DNA of 64,000 nucleotides from Pseudovibrio exalbescens (GTDB lineage Bacteria > Pseudomonadota > Alphaproteobacteria > Rhizobiales > Stappiaceae). Made by a program: the position numbers and the translations under genes. This document shows, piece by piece, positions 46,607 through 56,925 of this stretch. The stretch spans positions 682,001-746,000 of the forward strand of contig NZ_JAQZAJ010000001.1 of assembly GCF_028737195.1 (NCBI RefSeq), in the 5' to 3' direction. Position 1 is the first letter of the stretch. The number at the start of each line of letters is the position of its first letter. The notes under the pieces are model-generated. The model was not told the origin of the DNA. It searched no databases and worked only from the letters and a program-made list of their open reading frames with translations.

Positions 46607-47533
46607 CTACCGGGCTGCCCGCCGTTTGCGATAGCCATAGACGCTGTCGATGGTGAAGATCGCCAGCGCACACCAGATGACCGCGAAACTCAGGAAGCGC
46701 TCCCAGCTCAGCGGCTCGTTCCACACCCAGACAGCCAGAATGAACTGAAGCGAAGGCGCAACGTACTGCATGAAGCCGATGTAAGTGAGTGGCAATCTGC
46801 GCGCGCCATAGGCAAACAGGGTCAGTGGCACGGCGGTCACAAGGCCGGTTCCGATCAACGCAACAAGCAACCATGGGTCGTCATGGGGCACCACGTTCAT
46901 GCCGATGCTGCCAAAATACGCCAAGCCAAACAACGCCACCGGCGTTGCAATCAGCACCTCGCCCAACTGCCCGGACAGCGCCCCCACCGGCGTTCTCTTG
47001 CGCACCAGACCATAGAGCGCGAAGGAGATCGCCAGATAAAGCGAAATCCACGGAAAAATTCCGAGCAGGAACGTCTGATAGAGCACAGCCAGAAGCGAGA
47101 TGGCCAGTGCCAGTACCTGCCCTTTTGAAAGCCTTTCTTTCAAAAACACAACGCCCAGCGCCACGCTCACCAACGGATTGATGAAATAGCCAAGACTGGC
47201 GTCCAGAATGCGGTCAGCTTCAACCGAATAGATGAACACAAGCCAGTTTGTGGTCACCAGCAGGGTCGCCAGACACACCATGAAGAAGGTGCGTTTACTG
47301 GCAACGATTTCCCGCAGCTGGTGCAGTTTGCCCACAAGCGCCAGATAGCCGCCGACAAACAACACCGAACCAAGAATGCGATAGCAAATGACGATGGCCG
47401 CCGGCACTTCCGCTGTCAGCTTGTAGTAACCGGGCACCACGCCCCACAACAAATAGGCCCCAAAAGCAGACAGGAGCCCCAGCTTGAAGGCCTGGGCCTC
47501 ATCTGTCGTGATGCTTAGTTGAGATTGCGCCAT
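46607..47533 (-). CDS. rarD: RarD-type EamA/DMT transporter
   Basis: 308 residues with ten membrane helices. The opening GLLSAFGAYLLWGVVPGYYK and the central WLVFIYSVEADRILDASLGYFINPL are typical of the RarD (chloramphenicol-sensitive protein) branch of the drug/metabolite transporters. The substrate is not established. GGAG lies 7 nt before the ATG. cimA ends 42 bp upstream on the same strand, so the two may be cotranscribed. Confidence 0.93.
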   Translation of the reverse strand: MAQSQLSITTDEAQAFKLGLLSAFGAYLLWGVVPGYYKLTAEVPAAIVICYRILGSVLFVGGYLALVGKLHQLREIVASKRTFFMVCLATLLVTTNWLVFIYSVEADRILDASLGYFINPLVSVALGVVFLKERLSKGQVLALAISLLAVLYQTFLLGIFPWISLYLAISFALYGLVRKRTPVGALSGQLGEVLIATPVALFGLAYFGSIGMNVVPHDDPWLLVALIGTGLVTAVPLTLFAYGARRLPLTYIGFMQYVAPSLQFILAVWVWNEPLSWERFLSFAVIWCALAIFTIDSVYGYRKRRAAR

Positions 47534-47575
47534 GACCGGTCTCCACGACAGACCAAGAGCGCTTCAAAAAGCGCT

Positions 47576-49177
47576 TCAGGCTTTCGCTTGTTCAGTTTTG
47601 AAGATGATATAGCGCACGGAATCGACGAGCGCTTGAAACGAAGCGTCGACAATATTGCTGGACACTCCCACTGTAAACCAGCGGTGTCCGGTCTCCTTGT
47701 TCATGCTTTCGATCAAGACCCGTGTAACAGCGCCCGTACCACCATCGAGGATACGCACTTTGTAGTCGATCAGTTCCAGATTGGTTATCATGGCCTGATA
47801 GCGTCCCAAGTCCTTGCGCAAGGCAAGATCAAGCGCGTTTACAGGGCCGTTACCTTCGGCAACGGACATGAACGTTTCGCCGTCTACATCTACCTTCACG
47901 ACAGCTTCTGACACTGTCACCTGCTCGCCCAGCGCGTTGTAGCGCCGCTCAACGCCAGTGCGGAATGAAATCACGTTGAAGAAGTCCGGCACAGAATACA
48001 ACCGGCGACGTGCCAGCAACTCGAAGGATGCATCGGCTGCCTCATAGGAGTAACCGCGGGCTTCCAGCTCTTTCACCTCGGCCAACAGCGTATCGAGGCG
48101 CGGATCGTTCTTGTCCGCTTCCACCCCAAGACGCTTCAACTCGCCCAACAGGTTGGACTTGCCCGCCTGATCGGAGACCAACACGCGGCGCTGGTTGCCG
48201 ATCATTTCCGGCGGCACGTGCTCGTAGGTTTCCGGCTCCTTCAAAAGCGCAGATGCATGAATACCGGCTTTGGTCGCAAAGGCGCTCCGGCCCACATAAG
48301 GCGCATGAATGTTGGAAGATCGATTCAGGATCTCATCAAAAGCTCTTGAAATTGCAGTCAATTCTCTCAGAGCGCCTTCTGTGACACTGATCTCGAACGT
48401 CTCCATGAATGGCGACTTCATCATCAAGGTCGGGATCAGCGTGACAAGGTTGGCGTTGCCGCAGCGCTCGCCAATCCCGTTCAGTGTTCCCTGGATCTGG
48501 CGCACCCCGGCGCGAACAGCGGCCAGCGAGTTGGCCACCGCATGGCCCGTATCATCGTGGGCATGGATCCCCAAGTGTGTACCTGGTACGGCTTCCTGAA
48601 CGGCCTTGACGATGGAGGCAACTTCTTCAGGCAGCGTGCCGCCATTTGTGTCACACAAAACGACCCATCGGGCACCAGCATCATAGGCGGCCTTGGCACA
48701 GGCCAGAGCGAACGCCGGGTTCGCCTTGAAGCCATCAAAGAAGTGCTCACAGTCAACGAGCGCTTCTTTGCCAGCCTCAAGTGCGGCCTTCACGCTTTCA
48801 CTAATGCCTTGAAGGTTTTCCTCATTGGTGGAGTTGAGTGCCACCTTCACGTGATAGTCCCAGCTTTTTGCCACATAGCAGATCGCGTCCGACTGGCTTT
48901 GCAGCAGCATCTGGACGCCCGGATCGTTGGCGGCTGAGCGTCCTGCCCGCTTGGTCATGCCAAAGGCGGTAAACTTGGCCTTTTCTGTGCGTTTCTTCTC
49001 GAAGAACTGGGTGTCGGTCGGGTTTGCTCCCGGATACCCGCCCTCCACGTAGTCGACACCAAGCCGTTCCAGGAGGCCTGCGATGGCGATTTTCTCGTCA
49101 ACGGAGAAGTCGATGCCCGAAGTTTGCGCCCCGTCGCGCAAGGTTGTGTCAAATAGGTAGAGCCGTTCTTTGGCCAT
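47576..49177 (-). CDS. cimA: Citramalate synthase CimA
   Basis: 533 residues of the LeuA/CimA family. The catalytic HMGL-like barrel starts with LYLFDTTLRDGAQTSG (the DTTLRDG motif) and includes GIHAHDDTGHAVANSLAAV with metal His residues. The C-terminal LeuA-type allosteric domain (about 385-530) is present. It condenses pyruvate and acetyl-CoA to citramalate for a threonine-independent isoleucine route. The start (ATG at 49177) follows the conserved N-terminus; an upstream in-frame start adds 14 residues. rarD is 42 bp downstream, cysS 109 bp upstream. Confidence 0.93.
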   Translation of the reverse strand: MAKERLYLFDTTLRDGAQTSGIDFSVDEKIAIAGLLERLGVDYVEGGYPGANPTDTQFFEKKRTEKAKFTAFGMTKRAGRSAANDPGVQMLLQSQSDAICYVAKSWDYHVKVALNSTNEENLQGISESVKAALEAGKEALVDCEHFFDGFKANPAFALACAKAAYDAGARWVVLCDTNGGTLPEEVASIVKAVQEAVPGTHLGIHAHDDTGHAVANSLAAVRAGVRQIQGTLNGIGERCGNANLVTLIPTLMMKSPFMETFEISVTEGALRELTAISRAFDEILNRSSNIHAPYVGRSAFATKAGIHASALLKEPETYEHVPPEMIGNQRRVLVSDQAGKSNLLGELKRLGVEADKNDPRLDTLLAEVKELEARGYSYEAADASFELLARRRLYSVPDFFNVISFRTGVERRYNALGEQVTVSEAVVKVDVDGETFMSVAEGNGPVNALDLALRKDLGRYQAMITNLELIDYKVRILDGGTGAVTRVLIESMNKETGHRWFTVGVSSNIVDASFQALVDSVRYIIFKTEQAKA

Positions 49178-49286
49178 CTGTTCTTGTTCCCGACTGGATT
49201 TCTGGAAGGCCAGCGCCACAGGTCTTGCCTTCTTTTGCGAAGGTCTTGCGTCCCATGATTGGCGCTGGCTGTCGTTTGTTGCGTGT

Positions 49287-50729
49287 TTACTTCACTTCCC
49301 AGGTGGTTTCGATCTCACCTGTTTCCTTGTTTTTCTGATCCTTCAGAATAATGCCTTCGGCTGCCAGCTCATCACGAATGCGATCTGACTCGGCAAAATC
49401 CTTGTTCTTGCGCGCCTCAAGACGCAGAGCAATTTGTTCTTCAACACGCGCTTGAAGCGCAGGATCAATGTTCTCCAGGGTGGATTGCTCCTCCCTCGTT
49501 TGAGCTTCCACCCAAGACTTTGGATCGAAACCAAGGAAAGCAAGGCTGTCTGCCAGCTGCTGAGCAGCTTCCTTGTCGCCGGACCGAGCATTGCGAGCCA
49601 GCTTGTGCATGGCGGCAAAGGCGCGCGGCGTGTTCAGGTCATCCGTCAAGCCCATCACCACTTCGTTCTCGGGCTTGGGATCGCTGTTCTGCACCACACC
49701 CAACTTGATGAACAGGTCGGTCCAACGCTTGATCTGCTTTTCCGCTTCCACAAGCCCTTTCTCGGTAAAGTCGAAGGGCTGGCGGTACTGGGTCTGCAGC
49801 AGTGTGTAACGGATCGCTTCACCGGACCATTTGCGCCCGCCAAAGTTCTCGCTCTCCAGCAGCTCATGAACCGTGTAGAAGTTGCCAAGAGACTTGGACA
49901 TCTTCTCACCTTCCACCTGAAGGAAGCCGTTGTGCATCCAAACGTTCGCCATCACCGGCGTGCCATGGGCACAACGTGACTGAGCAATTTCGTTCTCATG
50001 GTGCGGGAACGTCAGATCGATGCCGCCGCCATGAATATCGAAAACGGTACCCAGGTGCTTTGCAGACATGGCAGAACATTCGATGTGCCAGCCCGGACGC
50101 CCCGGCCGCTCGATGCCGCATGGGCTGTCCCAGCCCGGTTCGCCCTCACCGGCAGGCTTCCAGAGCACGAAGTCGGTCGGGTCCTTCTTGTAGGTCGCCA
50201 CTTCCACCCGGGCACCAGCAATCATCTCATCCAGAGAACGCCCGGAGAGTTTGCCGTAGTCTTCCATGCTGGGCACGTTGAACAGCACATGGTCGTCCGC
50301 AACGTAGGCATGGCCCTTCTCAACGAGCGTTTCGATGATCTGTTTCATCTCCTCGATGTGCTCGGTGGCGCGTGGTTCGATATCAGGGGACTGCGCGCCC
50401 AATGCTGCCATGTCATCATGAAACTGCTGAGCCGTGGTTTCGGTCAGCTCGCGGATCGTGATGCCCTCTTCGGCAGCGCGGGCGTTAATCTTGTCGTCAA
50501 CGTCGGTGATGTTGCGTGCATAAGTGACATGCTCCTTGCCGTAAATCAGGCGAAGAAGGCGTGCCAGCACGTCAAACACAACCACAGGACGGGCATTGCC
50601 CACATGCGCGTAGTCGTAAACGGTCGGACCACACACATACATGCGCACGTTCTTCTCATCGATCGGTACGAACTCTTCCTTCGTACGCGTGAGGGTATTG
50701 GTGAGCATCAATTTGTGCTGAGCGCTCAT
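49287..50729 (-). CDS. cysS: Cysteinyl-tRNA synthetase
   Basis: 480 residues. The class I catalytic motifs are HVGN (42-45) and KMSKS, and the zinc ligands include Cys33 in the opening [10 protein letters not shown], with further Cys/His in WHIECSAMS and FPHHENE. The C-terminal anticodon-binding region is complete. GGAG lies 11 nt before the ATG in a GC-rich hairpin-prone leader. It charges tRNA-Cys and is followed by cimA on the same strand. Confidence 0.97.
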   Translation of the reverse strand: MSAQHKLMLTNTLTRTKEEFVPIDEKNVRMYVCGPTVYDYAHVGNARPVVVFDVLARLLRLIYGKEHVTYARNITDVDDKINARAAEEGITIRELTETTAQQFHDDMAALGAQSPDIEPRATEHIEEMKQIIETLVEKGHAYVADDHVLFNVPSMEDYGKLSGRSLDEMIAGARVEVATYKKDPTDFVLWKPAGEGEPGWDSPCGIERPGRPGWHIECSAMSAKHLGTVFDIHGGGIDLTFPHHENEIAQSRCAHGTPVMANVWMHNGFLQVEGEKMSKSLGNFYTVHELLESENFGGRKWSGEAIRYTLLQTQYRQPFDFTEKGLVEAEKQIKRWTDLFIKLGVVQNSDPKPENEVVMGLTDDLNTPRAFAAMHKLARNARSGDKEAAQQLADSLAFLGFDPKSWVEAQTREEQSTLENIDPALQARVEEQIALRLEARKNKDFAESDRIRDELAAEGIILKDQKNKETGEIETTWEVK

Positions 50730-51007
50730 GAATGTGGATCTCCTGGCCGGCTGGCCGGGACGTCCATCTCACATGTCAAGGCAGGAAGGAACGGCCACAG
50801 CCAGCGATTTCGCTAGCTGCAAATAATGGTGATGAAAGAAGAAATGTGCATCGCCGTTTTCATGACCTTGCTTTTCGCTGATTGTTGCGTACAGGTCAAG
50901 GTGCTGCAAACAATCCTCACTAAAGTTTCTATAGTTAATTTTATCTTTGGCTTTGAGGGGCAGCTTTAATCGTATTGCTGTTTTAAACAACTAGGAAGCC
51001 GCCGCTC

Positions 51008-52861
51008 GTGACCTCCCTGCGCACTCATCTATGCATATCCGCTGCGCTGATTGCTCTGACCAGCACCACTGCTCTTGCGGAAGAAGTCAATAAAAAACAA
51101 TTTGTTGACCCGCTTGGATTGCATGACGGTGGCGCTATCGTGGCACTCACGCAAGACAACACGCCGCCAGACACCACCGGTTCCATTGTCGTGCCGGAAG
51201 AGGAAGTGTCTGCGCAGCAGCCAGCACCGGCCGCATCCGCAAAACCACGAATCGAACCGCCGTCAAAGCAACCCGCAGAGGTTGAAAACCAGCGCGAAGA
51301 GCCGAAAGCGGAGCCCATCGCGGCGCGCAAACCGTTCAGCTCATCTGTTTTCCGCAGTTTTTTGAAGAGTTCAAAGAAATTTGAAGAGAGCAAGCGCGAG
51401 CAGCTCGAGGACTTTTACAGCGACCATCGCTACAAGCCGCAATGGACAGAAGCGAGCGGTCTGTCCGCGGCTGGCAAGGAGCTTCTGAGCGCCGTACGCA
51501 ACGCCTCTTCTCACGGCCTTCGTGCCGAGGATTACCTGCCCCACAGCTATGTGGCACAGACCAATTCATTTGCTGGCTGGCCCGCACAAGAACAGGTCGA
51601 GCTGGACCTGACACTGGCCTATCTGCAGTTCGCTGGCGATCTGGCTGCCGGCGCGGTCAAACCGTCACGCACGGGCGACGATATCTACCTTCAGCCCACA
51701 CGGCCCAGCAATGAGGATCTGTTTGAGCGCCTTGAAAAGGCCAGCTCCATTTCCGCTTTGCTGCACGCGCTCCAGCCACAAGATCCATCCTACGCCCTGC
51801 TGCAAAAAGAGCTCAAGCGCTACCGAGATCTGGCCAAGACCAAAAAGCTGGTGCGCGTACCGAGTGGCCCGACCTTGCGCGCTGGCGATGCGGACAGCCG
51901 CGTGGAAACCATCAAGCAACGTCTTGCGCAGGAGGGTTACTACACCGGCTCTCTGGCAACCCAGGACCGCCAGTATGACGGCGACGTTGTAGAAGCCGTA
52001 AAGGCATTTCAGCGCGCCAACGGACTAGCTGCGGACGGCGTTGTTGGCCGCAACACACTTGCGGTGATGAATACCTCCATCGACGATCGTGTGCGGCAGA
52101 TTGAGGCCAATCTGGAGCGCCTGCGTTGGTATGACTATCAGGCAAGCGGTCGCTTTGTGGATGTTAACATCGCTTCCCAGATGCTGCGCATTGTCGAGAA
52201 CGGTCGCACCGTGCATTCAACCCGCGTGGTGGTGGGCAAGCCGAAGTACAAAACGCCGATCTTTTCCCACCGCATCTCCTATGCGGAGGTAAACCCTACT
52301 TGGACCATTCCCCGTTCCATCGCGCTCAAGACCTATCTGCCACGCCTGCAGAAGGATCCTGTTGCGGTCATGCGGCAAGGCATTCGCGTGTTCCATGGCA
52401 ACCGGGAGATTGATCCGCGCAGCATCATCTGGTCCACGGTACAGCCGCGGTTCTTCAACTTCACCTTGCAGCAGCGCCCCGGCGCGAACAACGCGCTTGG
52501 CGGCGTGAAGTACATGTTCCCGAACCGCCATGCCATTTACCTGCATGACACGCCCTCCAAGCATCTGTTCAGCCGCTCAAGCCGGGCGCTGAGCCATGGC
52601 TGCATCCGCGTGGAAGATCCGTTCGCTTTCGGTGAGAAGCTGTTCTCGACAGATGGCTGGACGCAGGACCGATTTGCTCAGCTGCGTCAGCGCACGCAGG
52701 ACCCACAGCGCATCAACCTGTCTCAGAAGGTGCCTGTACACCTGCGCTACTTCACGGCGTTCATCGGCGAAGATGGCAAAGTTCAATTCCGTCATGACAT
52801 CTATGGCCATGACAAGGGCCTGATCGAAGCCCTGTCTGCTCAGAATTATCCATATTCCTGA
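51008..52861 (+). CDS. Large YcbB-like L,D-transpeptidase
   Basis: 617 residues. A Sec signal peptide (about 1-25) is followed by a Pro/Glu/Ala-rich linker, a helical capping region (about 115-280), a peptidoglycan-binding domain (about 290-350, ETIKQRLAQEGYYTG) and a YkuD catalytic domain (about 380-560) with SHGCIRVEDP around residue 530. This is the plan of YcbB/LdtD, which makes 3-3 peptidoglycan cross-links. The GTG start has AGGAAG upstream. It is the second L,D-transpeptidase gene in the window. Confidence 0.95.
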   Translation: MTSLRTHLCISAALIALTSTTALAEEVNKKQFVDPLGLHDGGAIVALTQDNTPPDTTGSIVVPEEEVSAQQPAPAASAKPRIEPPSKQPAEVENQREEPKAEPIAARKPFSSSVFRSFLKSSKKFEESKREQLEDFYSDHRYKPQWTEASGLSAAGKELLSAVRNASSHGLRAEDYLPHSYVAQTNSFAGWPAQEQVELDLTLAYLQFAGDLAAGAVKPSRTGDDIYLQPTRPSNEDLFERLEKASSISALLHALQPQDPSYALLQKELKRYRDLAKTKKLVRVPSGPTLRAGDADSRVETIKQRLAQEGYYTGSLATQDRQYDGDVVEAVKAFQRANGLAADGVVGRNTLAVMNTSIDDRVRQIEANLERLRWYDYQASGRFVDVNIASQMLRIVENGRTVHSTRVVVGKPKYKTPIFSHRISYAEVNPTWTIPRSIALKTYLPRLQKDPVAVMRQGIRVFHGNREIDPRSIIWSTVQPRFFNFTLQQRPGANNALGGVKYMFPNRHAIYLHDTPSKHLFSRSSRALSHGCIRVEDPFAFGEKLFSTDGWTQDRFAQLRQRTQDPQRINLSQKVPVHLRYFTAFIGEDGKVQFRHDIYGHDKGLIEALSAQNYPYS

Positions 52862-52926
52862 GGCATTTAGAAACATGAACGGTTTCTGAATGCAGCGCTC
52901 AGCAACGCTTCAGACCGCAAAGCCTA

Positions 52927-52973
52927 TTGTCTCCTCATCACCGGCACACAGGGTGCTGGCCATGAGGAGACAA
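52927..52973 (+). promoter_or_regulatory. Long hairpin sequestering the RBS of a small ORF
   Basis: TTGTCTCCTCAT (52927-52938) is perfectly complementary to ATGAGGAGACAA (52962-52973). Inside, CCGGCAC (941-947) pairs with GTGCTGG (953-959) with one G-U, around a 5-nt loop. AGGAGA at 965-970 is the Shine-Dalgarno of the ORF starting at 52978, so it is completely paired. No T-run follows. Confidence 0.6.
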
Positions 52974-52977
52974 ACAA

Positions 52978-53073
52978 ATGACACGGATGTTGATTGGTGC
53001 TTTCACCCTCGCAACGCTGATCTCTAGCCCAGTTGTTGTATTTGCCGCCGTCAAGCTGACCGTTGGCGCTTAA
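52978..53073 (+). CDS. 31-residue signal-peptide-like small protein
   Basis: A 31-codon ORF: a charged start (MTRM), a hydrophobic core (about residues 5-22) with ALA/VFAA near the end, and a 7-residue polar tail. It looks like a signal peptide or a single-helix membrane peptide, and is too short for a standard gene caller. AGGAGA lies 7 nt before the ATG but inside a stable hairpin. It starts 116 bp after the L,D-transpeptidase stop and ends 19 bp before the convergent creA stop. No family recognised; it could be a leader peptide, a remnant or a true micro-protein. Confidence 0.5.
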   Translation: MTRMLIGAFTLATLISSPVVVFAAVKLTVGA

Positions 53074-53092
53074 GGCCACAAAGACCGCCCTT

Positions 53093-53596
53093 TCAGTCCT
53101 CCAGATGATCTGCACATTTTTGTGCTGGCTGGTCACCCCAAGGCATGATGGGCACCGTGGACGTTGAGTTCTTCGGGCTGCCTTCCACCAGCTTGTCGGA
53201 GTAGACCAGATAGACAAGCGTGTTCCGCTTGGCGTCGCATCCGCGCACGATGCGCATTTTCTTGAAGAACAGGCTGCGGCTTTCGCGGTACATTTCATCG
53301 CCCTGTTCAAACTTCTCGGTAAACTCGACAGGGCCAACCTGACGGCACGCCAGCGAGATGTCGGAGACTTCCTCCGCTACGCCGATAAGGCCGCTGAACC
53401 CGCCCTTTTCCGGCACCGTAAAGTGACAGGCCACGCCCTTGACGATGGGGTCATCGATGGCATAGGTCGCCAGCTTGTGATCTGGGCTCAAGAATTTCCA
53501 GACTGTCGATTTCTTGAAAATGAGATCCGGTTCCTGAGCCAGTGCCGGGGCGGCCAACAGGCTCAGCGCGAGTGAAATCGCAGCGATAATCTTCAT
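53093..53596 (-). CDS. CreA family secreted protein
   Basis: 167 residues. A signal peptide (about 1-20, cleavage after ALA) precedes the CreA domain: KKSTVWKFLSPDHKLA, then VKGVACHFTVPEKGG, then SLACRQVGPVEF, with conserved Cys residues. CreA is a small periplasmic protein of unknown activity that is conserved in proteobacteria. GAGG lies 7 nt before the ATG. It converges with the small ORF at 52978. Confidence 0.93.
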   Translation of the reverse strand: MKIIAAISLALSLLAAPALAQEPDLIFKKSTVWKFLSPDHKLATYAIDDPIVKGVACHFTVPEKGGFSGLIGVAEEVSDISLACRQVGPVEFTEKFEQGDEMYRESRSLFFKKMRIVRGCDAKRNTLVYLVYSDKLVEGSPKNSTSTVPIMPWGDQPAQKCADHLED

Positions 53597-53781
53597 AAAA
53601 GCCTCGTTCCGTAAAATACACGCAAGTTTGATATAAGAGACCTATGCCACAACGCCAAAGAGAAACGGCCTATAAAATCCGTGCTACTTTACTTTTGCTG
53701 GCCGAAGGACAAAATATCGGCAGCGTTATGGTGCTCTAACACGACGCAGTTCCACAAACAGAGTATTTGATAAAAACCATC

Positions 53782-54993
53782 ATGTTGTTCGGCAAACCCG
53801 CTACCGTCCTGTTCACCGCCCTCGTTTCCAGTGCCCTTGCCGTTGGAGCCGTTCACGCGCGCCCACAGGCCTGCACCAGTCTGGAAGCGGAGTTCATTCG
53901 CCTGAGCAACGAAGCCAGCGGGGCGCCACGGAGCGCCATCCTTGCTGATTCCTATGAGCAGCAGCTGGAAGCCATGCGCCTGACACGGCAGCAGGCCCAG
54001 CGTCTTGGCTGCGGCGGCCAGTTTGCCCCCCAGCAGCAGTGTGATGCCCTTGCTTCGCGCCTGTCGCACATGCAGGCCAATCTGGACTTCCTTCAGGACG
54101 AGCGCTCGCGCAGCATCCGCGCAGGCAGCGTTCATGAGCGTCTTGCTGCTGTCCGCCAGTCCCTGATGGACCTGAATTGCGGTGGTGGCGGTCCGTCCAT
54201 TCAGCAACCTGTTCAGCCGGTTTATGGCAGCACCATCGAGCCCGGCGTTCCCACACCGCCCGGAGGTGTTCAGCAGGCCCCCGTCTACGGCAGCGTCCCG
54301 AACGACAACCGCCCCACCTACATGCGCCCTGATGTGCAGCCGCTCAGCCCGCAGCCGAGCCGCTCCTCAGCGACGATCAACCAGAACGGGGCCGCGAGCT
54401 ACACCAGTTACTGCGTGCGCACGTGTGACGGCTATTACTTCCCTGTAAGCAGCAGCACACCGCAGCAGTACCTCAACGAAGATGCAGCGCTGTGTTCCTC
54501 CATGTGTCCGGGTACCGAGACCCAGCTTTACGTTCATCTGCAAGGGGAAGGTATTGAGCAGTTGCGCACGCCGCAAGGTGCGCCCTACACCGCCTTGCCA
54601 ACGGCCTATCAGTTCAAGAACGGCACCGCCCCTTCCTGTTCCTGTCAGGGCGGCATGGAGCTGCCCCAATCAAACAGCATTGAAGAAGCGTCCCTGCCCG
54701 CGCTTGATGGCGTTTCCGTCGCACCAGACTACTCCACAGGCGCGGTCAATCCTGCCGCTCCGAGTACACTTTATGAAGTTCAACCTAACGGTGAGATTCA
54801 AGAACTCGATCCAAACGACCTGACAACGCAGAGTCAGCAAGATGAAGTTGTGATTCAAGAAGAACCTGCGGCCTCGGAAGAAGCCGCAGCACAAACAAAA
54901 ACGGTGCAGAGCGAACGCCCTGCACCGCGAAAGGTTGAACCCAAGTCAGGCCCTGTCAGACAAGTCGGTCCAAAGTTTTTTGCCGACCAATAA
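53782..54993 (+). CDS. DUF2865 protein, secreted and Cys-rich
   Basis: 403 residues. A signal peptide (about 1-25) is followed by a Cys-containing helical region (about 30-125), a long Pro/Gln/Ser-rich linker, the DUF2865 core (about 200-285) with the phrase [16 protein letters not shown], several Cys residues and CSCQGG, and an acidic/basic tail. It is a periplasmic or surface protein of unknown role, restricted mainly to Rhizobiales. I preferred the ATG at 53782 to an upstream TTG at 53767; neither has a good ribosome-binding site. Its 3' end overlaps gltX tail-to-tail by 38 bp. Confidence 0.85.
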   Translation: MLFGKPATVLFTALVSSALAVGAVHARPQACTSLEAEFIRLSNEASGAPRSAILADSYEQQLEAMRLTRQQAQRLGCGGQFAPQQQCDALASRLSHMQANLDFLQDERSRSIRAGSVHERLAAVRQSLMDLNCGGGGPSIQQPVQPVYGSTIEPGVPTPPGGVQQAPVYGSVPNDNRPTYMRPDVQPLSPQPSRSSATINQNGAASYTSYCVRTCDGYYFPVSSSTPQQYLNEDAALCSSMCPGTETQLYVHLQGEGIEQLRTPQGAPYTALPTAYQFKNGTAPSCSCQGGMELPQSNSIEEASLPALDGVSVAPDYSTGAVNPAAPSTLYEVQPNGEIQELDPNDLTTQSQQDEVVIQEEPAASEEAAAQTKTVQSERPAPRKVEPKSGPVRQVGPKFFADQ

Positions 54994-56320
54994 GCGGCAG
55001 CATGCTCTTCAGGTCTGGCCCGTGGGACAGACCTGTGAGCGCCTGACGCAGTGGCATGAACAGGCCCTTGCCCTTGCGGCCGGTCTTGTCCTTCACCGCC
55101 TTGGTCCAGGTGCCCCAGGTGGTTTCATCCCACGGCTCTTCTGGCAGCAGTTCTTTTGCTTCTGCGATGAATGCGCGGTCTTCCTCAGCAATCACTGGCG
55201 TAATCTGGCCATAGGCGATCGGGGTCCACTCCGTCACATCCTTGATGGAAGAGCAGTTTTCTTTCACCGCATTCCAGAAGGCTTCACTTGCCTCAATGCC
55301 CAGTGTTTCAAGACGCCCTTTGACTTCTGCAAATGGCAGTGAATGCACAATCTTGGCAGACAGGTGCCCCACATCTTCCGGGTCGAACTTGGCGGCTGAC
55401 TTGGAAATGCCGGTGAAGTCGATCATCTCGGCGAGCGCTTCCAGATTGGCCGCCGGTTCCACGGCGTGAGAGGTGCCGGTCAGGACGGCGAGCGAGCAGA
55501 CGGCCATTGGCTCGTAGCCTGCTTCGCGCAGAGAGCTGATGGACAATGCGCCGGAGCGCTTGGACAGCCCCTCACCACTTGCTGTCGTCAAAAGGTTATG
55601 GTGGCCGAAAAACGGCACAGCCGCGCCCAGAGCTTCAAAAATTGCAATCTGAACGCCGGTATTGGCCACATGGTCTTCCCCACGGATCACGTGAGTAACC
55701 CCCATATCCGCGTCATCCACGATGGAAGGCAGCGTGTATAGGTAAGTCCCATCGCCGCGGATCAGCACCGGATCAGAAAGCGAAGCCAAGTCCACGGTCT
55801 GGCGGCCACGGATCACATCATCCCAGTGCACTTCAGTCCGCTGAAAGGTGAACGGATCGCCTTCCGGGTGGTTTGGCAGCTTGAAACGCCAATGGGGCGT
55901 GCGGCCTTCTTCCTTGAACTTTTCCAGCTGCTCATCGGTGTACTTCAGGCCCGCGCGGTCATAAATCGGTGGCTTGCCGAGCGCCCGGGCACGGTTACGG
56001 CGACGTTCCAGCTCATCGGCGGTTTCATAGCACGGATACAAGAGCCCGGCTTCTTTCAGCTTTTCAGCTGCCGCATCGTAGAGCGCAAAGCGCTCGGACT
56101 GCTTTTCAACGCGGTCTGGCTTGATGCCTAGCCACGCCAGATCCTCGCTGATGGACTGGGCGAACTCTTCTGTCGAACGCTCCCGGTCGGTATCATCAAA
56201 ACGCAGGATGAAAGATCCACCTTGCTTTTGAGCATAAAGCCAATTGAAGAGTGCTGGACGCACGTTACCGATGTGAATTCGGCCGGTTGGCGATGGTGCA
56301 AAGCGGACGGTTACAGTCAT
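54956..56320 (-). CDS. gltX: Glutamyl-tRNA synthetase
   Basis: 454 residues. The class I motifs are HIGN (residues 16-19) and GLSKRSGA as KMSKS variant. The anticodon-binding alpha-helical cage makes up the C-terminal third. Many alphaproteobacteria have two GluRS genes, one of which can also charge tRNA-Gln for later amidation by GatCAB; the sequence alone does not say which this is. AAGGA lies 6 nt before the ATG. Its 3' end overlaps the DUF2865 gene by 38 bp with no terminator visible between. Confidence 0.94.
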   Translation of the reverse strand: MTVTVRFAPSPTGRIHIGNVRPALFNWLYAQKQGGSFILRFDDTDRERSTEEFAQSISEDLAWLGIKPDRVEKQSERFALYDAAAEKLKEAGLLYPCYETADELERRRNRARALGKPPIYDRAGLKYTDEQLEKFKEEGRTPHWRFKLPNHPEGDPFTFQRTEVHWDDVIRGRQTVDLASLSDPVLIRGDGTYLYTLPSIVDDADMGVTHVIRGEDHVANTGVQIAIFEALGAAVPFFGHHNLLTTASGEGLSKRSGALSISSLREAGYEPMAVCSLAVLTGTSHAVEPAANLEALAEMIDFTGISKSAAKFDPEDVGHLSAKIVHSLPFAEVKGRLETLGIEASEAFWNAVKENCSSIKDVTEWTPIAYGQITPVIAEEDRAFIAEAKELLPEEPWDETTWGTWTKAVKDKTGRKGKGLFMPLRQALTGLSHGPDLKSMLPLIGRQKTLDRLV

Positions 56321-56925
56321 GATCTGTCCTTGTCTTAAGGAAACGAAATTGATGCTCTTCCGGTAGCCTGTTGCCCTTCAAGGGTCAACCGTTTGACGGC
56401 ATGCCGGGTGCGCCATGCGCAAGAAACCTGCGGGTTTTGTGACAGCAGTGAAGTGCCCGTAAAGTAAATCATGACGATATGTTATAGGTCCCAAATGCCA
56501 ACGCCCAAGTGACGCTCCAGTTCAAGCATCCACCCGCCTTCAATATACTCTTATTGATCGCACCCAACGTAGACGATGTTTTTAATTAGAATTGAAGACA
56601 ATCCATTAGCGAAACAGTTAGTTCAGCTGAGACATTCGACTTTATTGAGAGACTAACTACTTTCAAAACTACCAATTGCAAACGTCTTCACGGCTAGAAG
56701 TTGCGAATGACGTGCAAAGAAACAATTTTCAACACGAAAATCAGGCGCATTGCGTGGATGCTACCATGTAGAAAGGAAGAAAATCACCAAAACCAATGTG
56801 ATAGTAAAAAATTGAATTTTCACTTTGGAGATGCTCTGGCTTCCCCGCACTAGACATCCTACGCACCCTCGCTTATAACGCACGAAAATTCACACTGAAA
56901 TTCAAACTGCCTATGCGTGTTGTTA
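56321..56925. other. AT-rich intergenic stretch before the acyltransferase gene
   Basis: 605 bp, clearly richer in A and T than the gltX side, with no credible ORF. It marks the change in composition that continues through the next gene. A promoter for that gene must lie here. Confidence 0.6.

Noticed and set aside
50750-50990. Possible riboswitch or T-box leader before cysS
   Set aside because: Only a short GC-rich hairpin near the ribosome-binding site was seen; no T-box sequence or other known aptamer signature, and T-boxes are rare in alphaproteobacteria.
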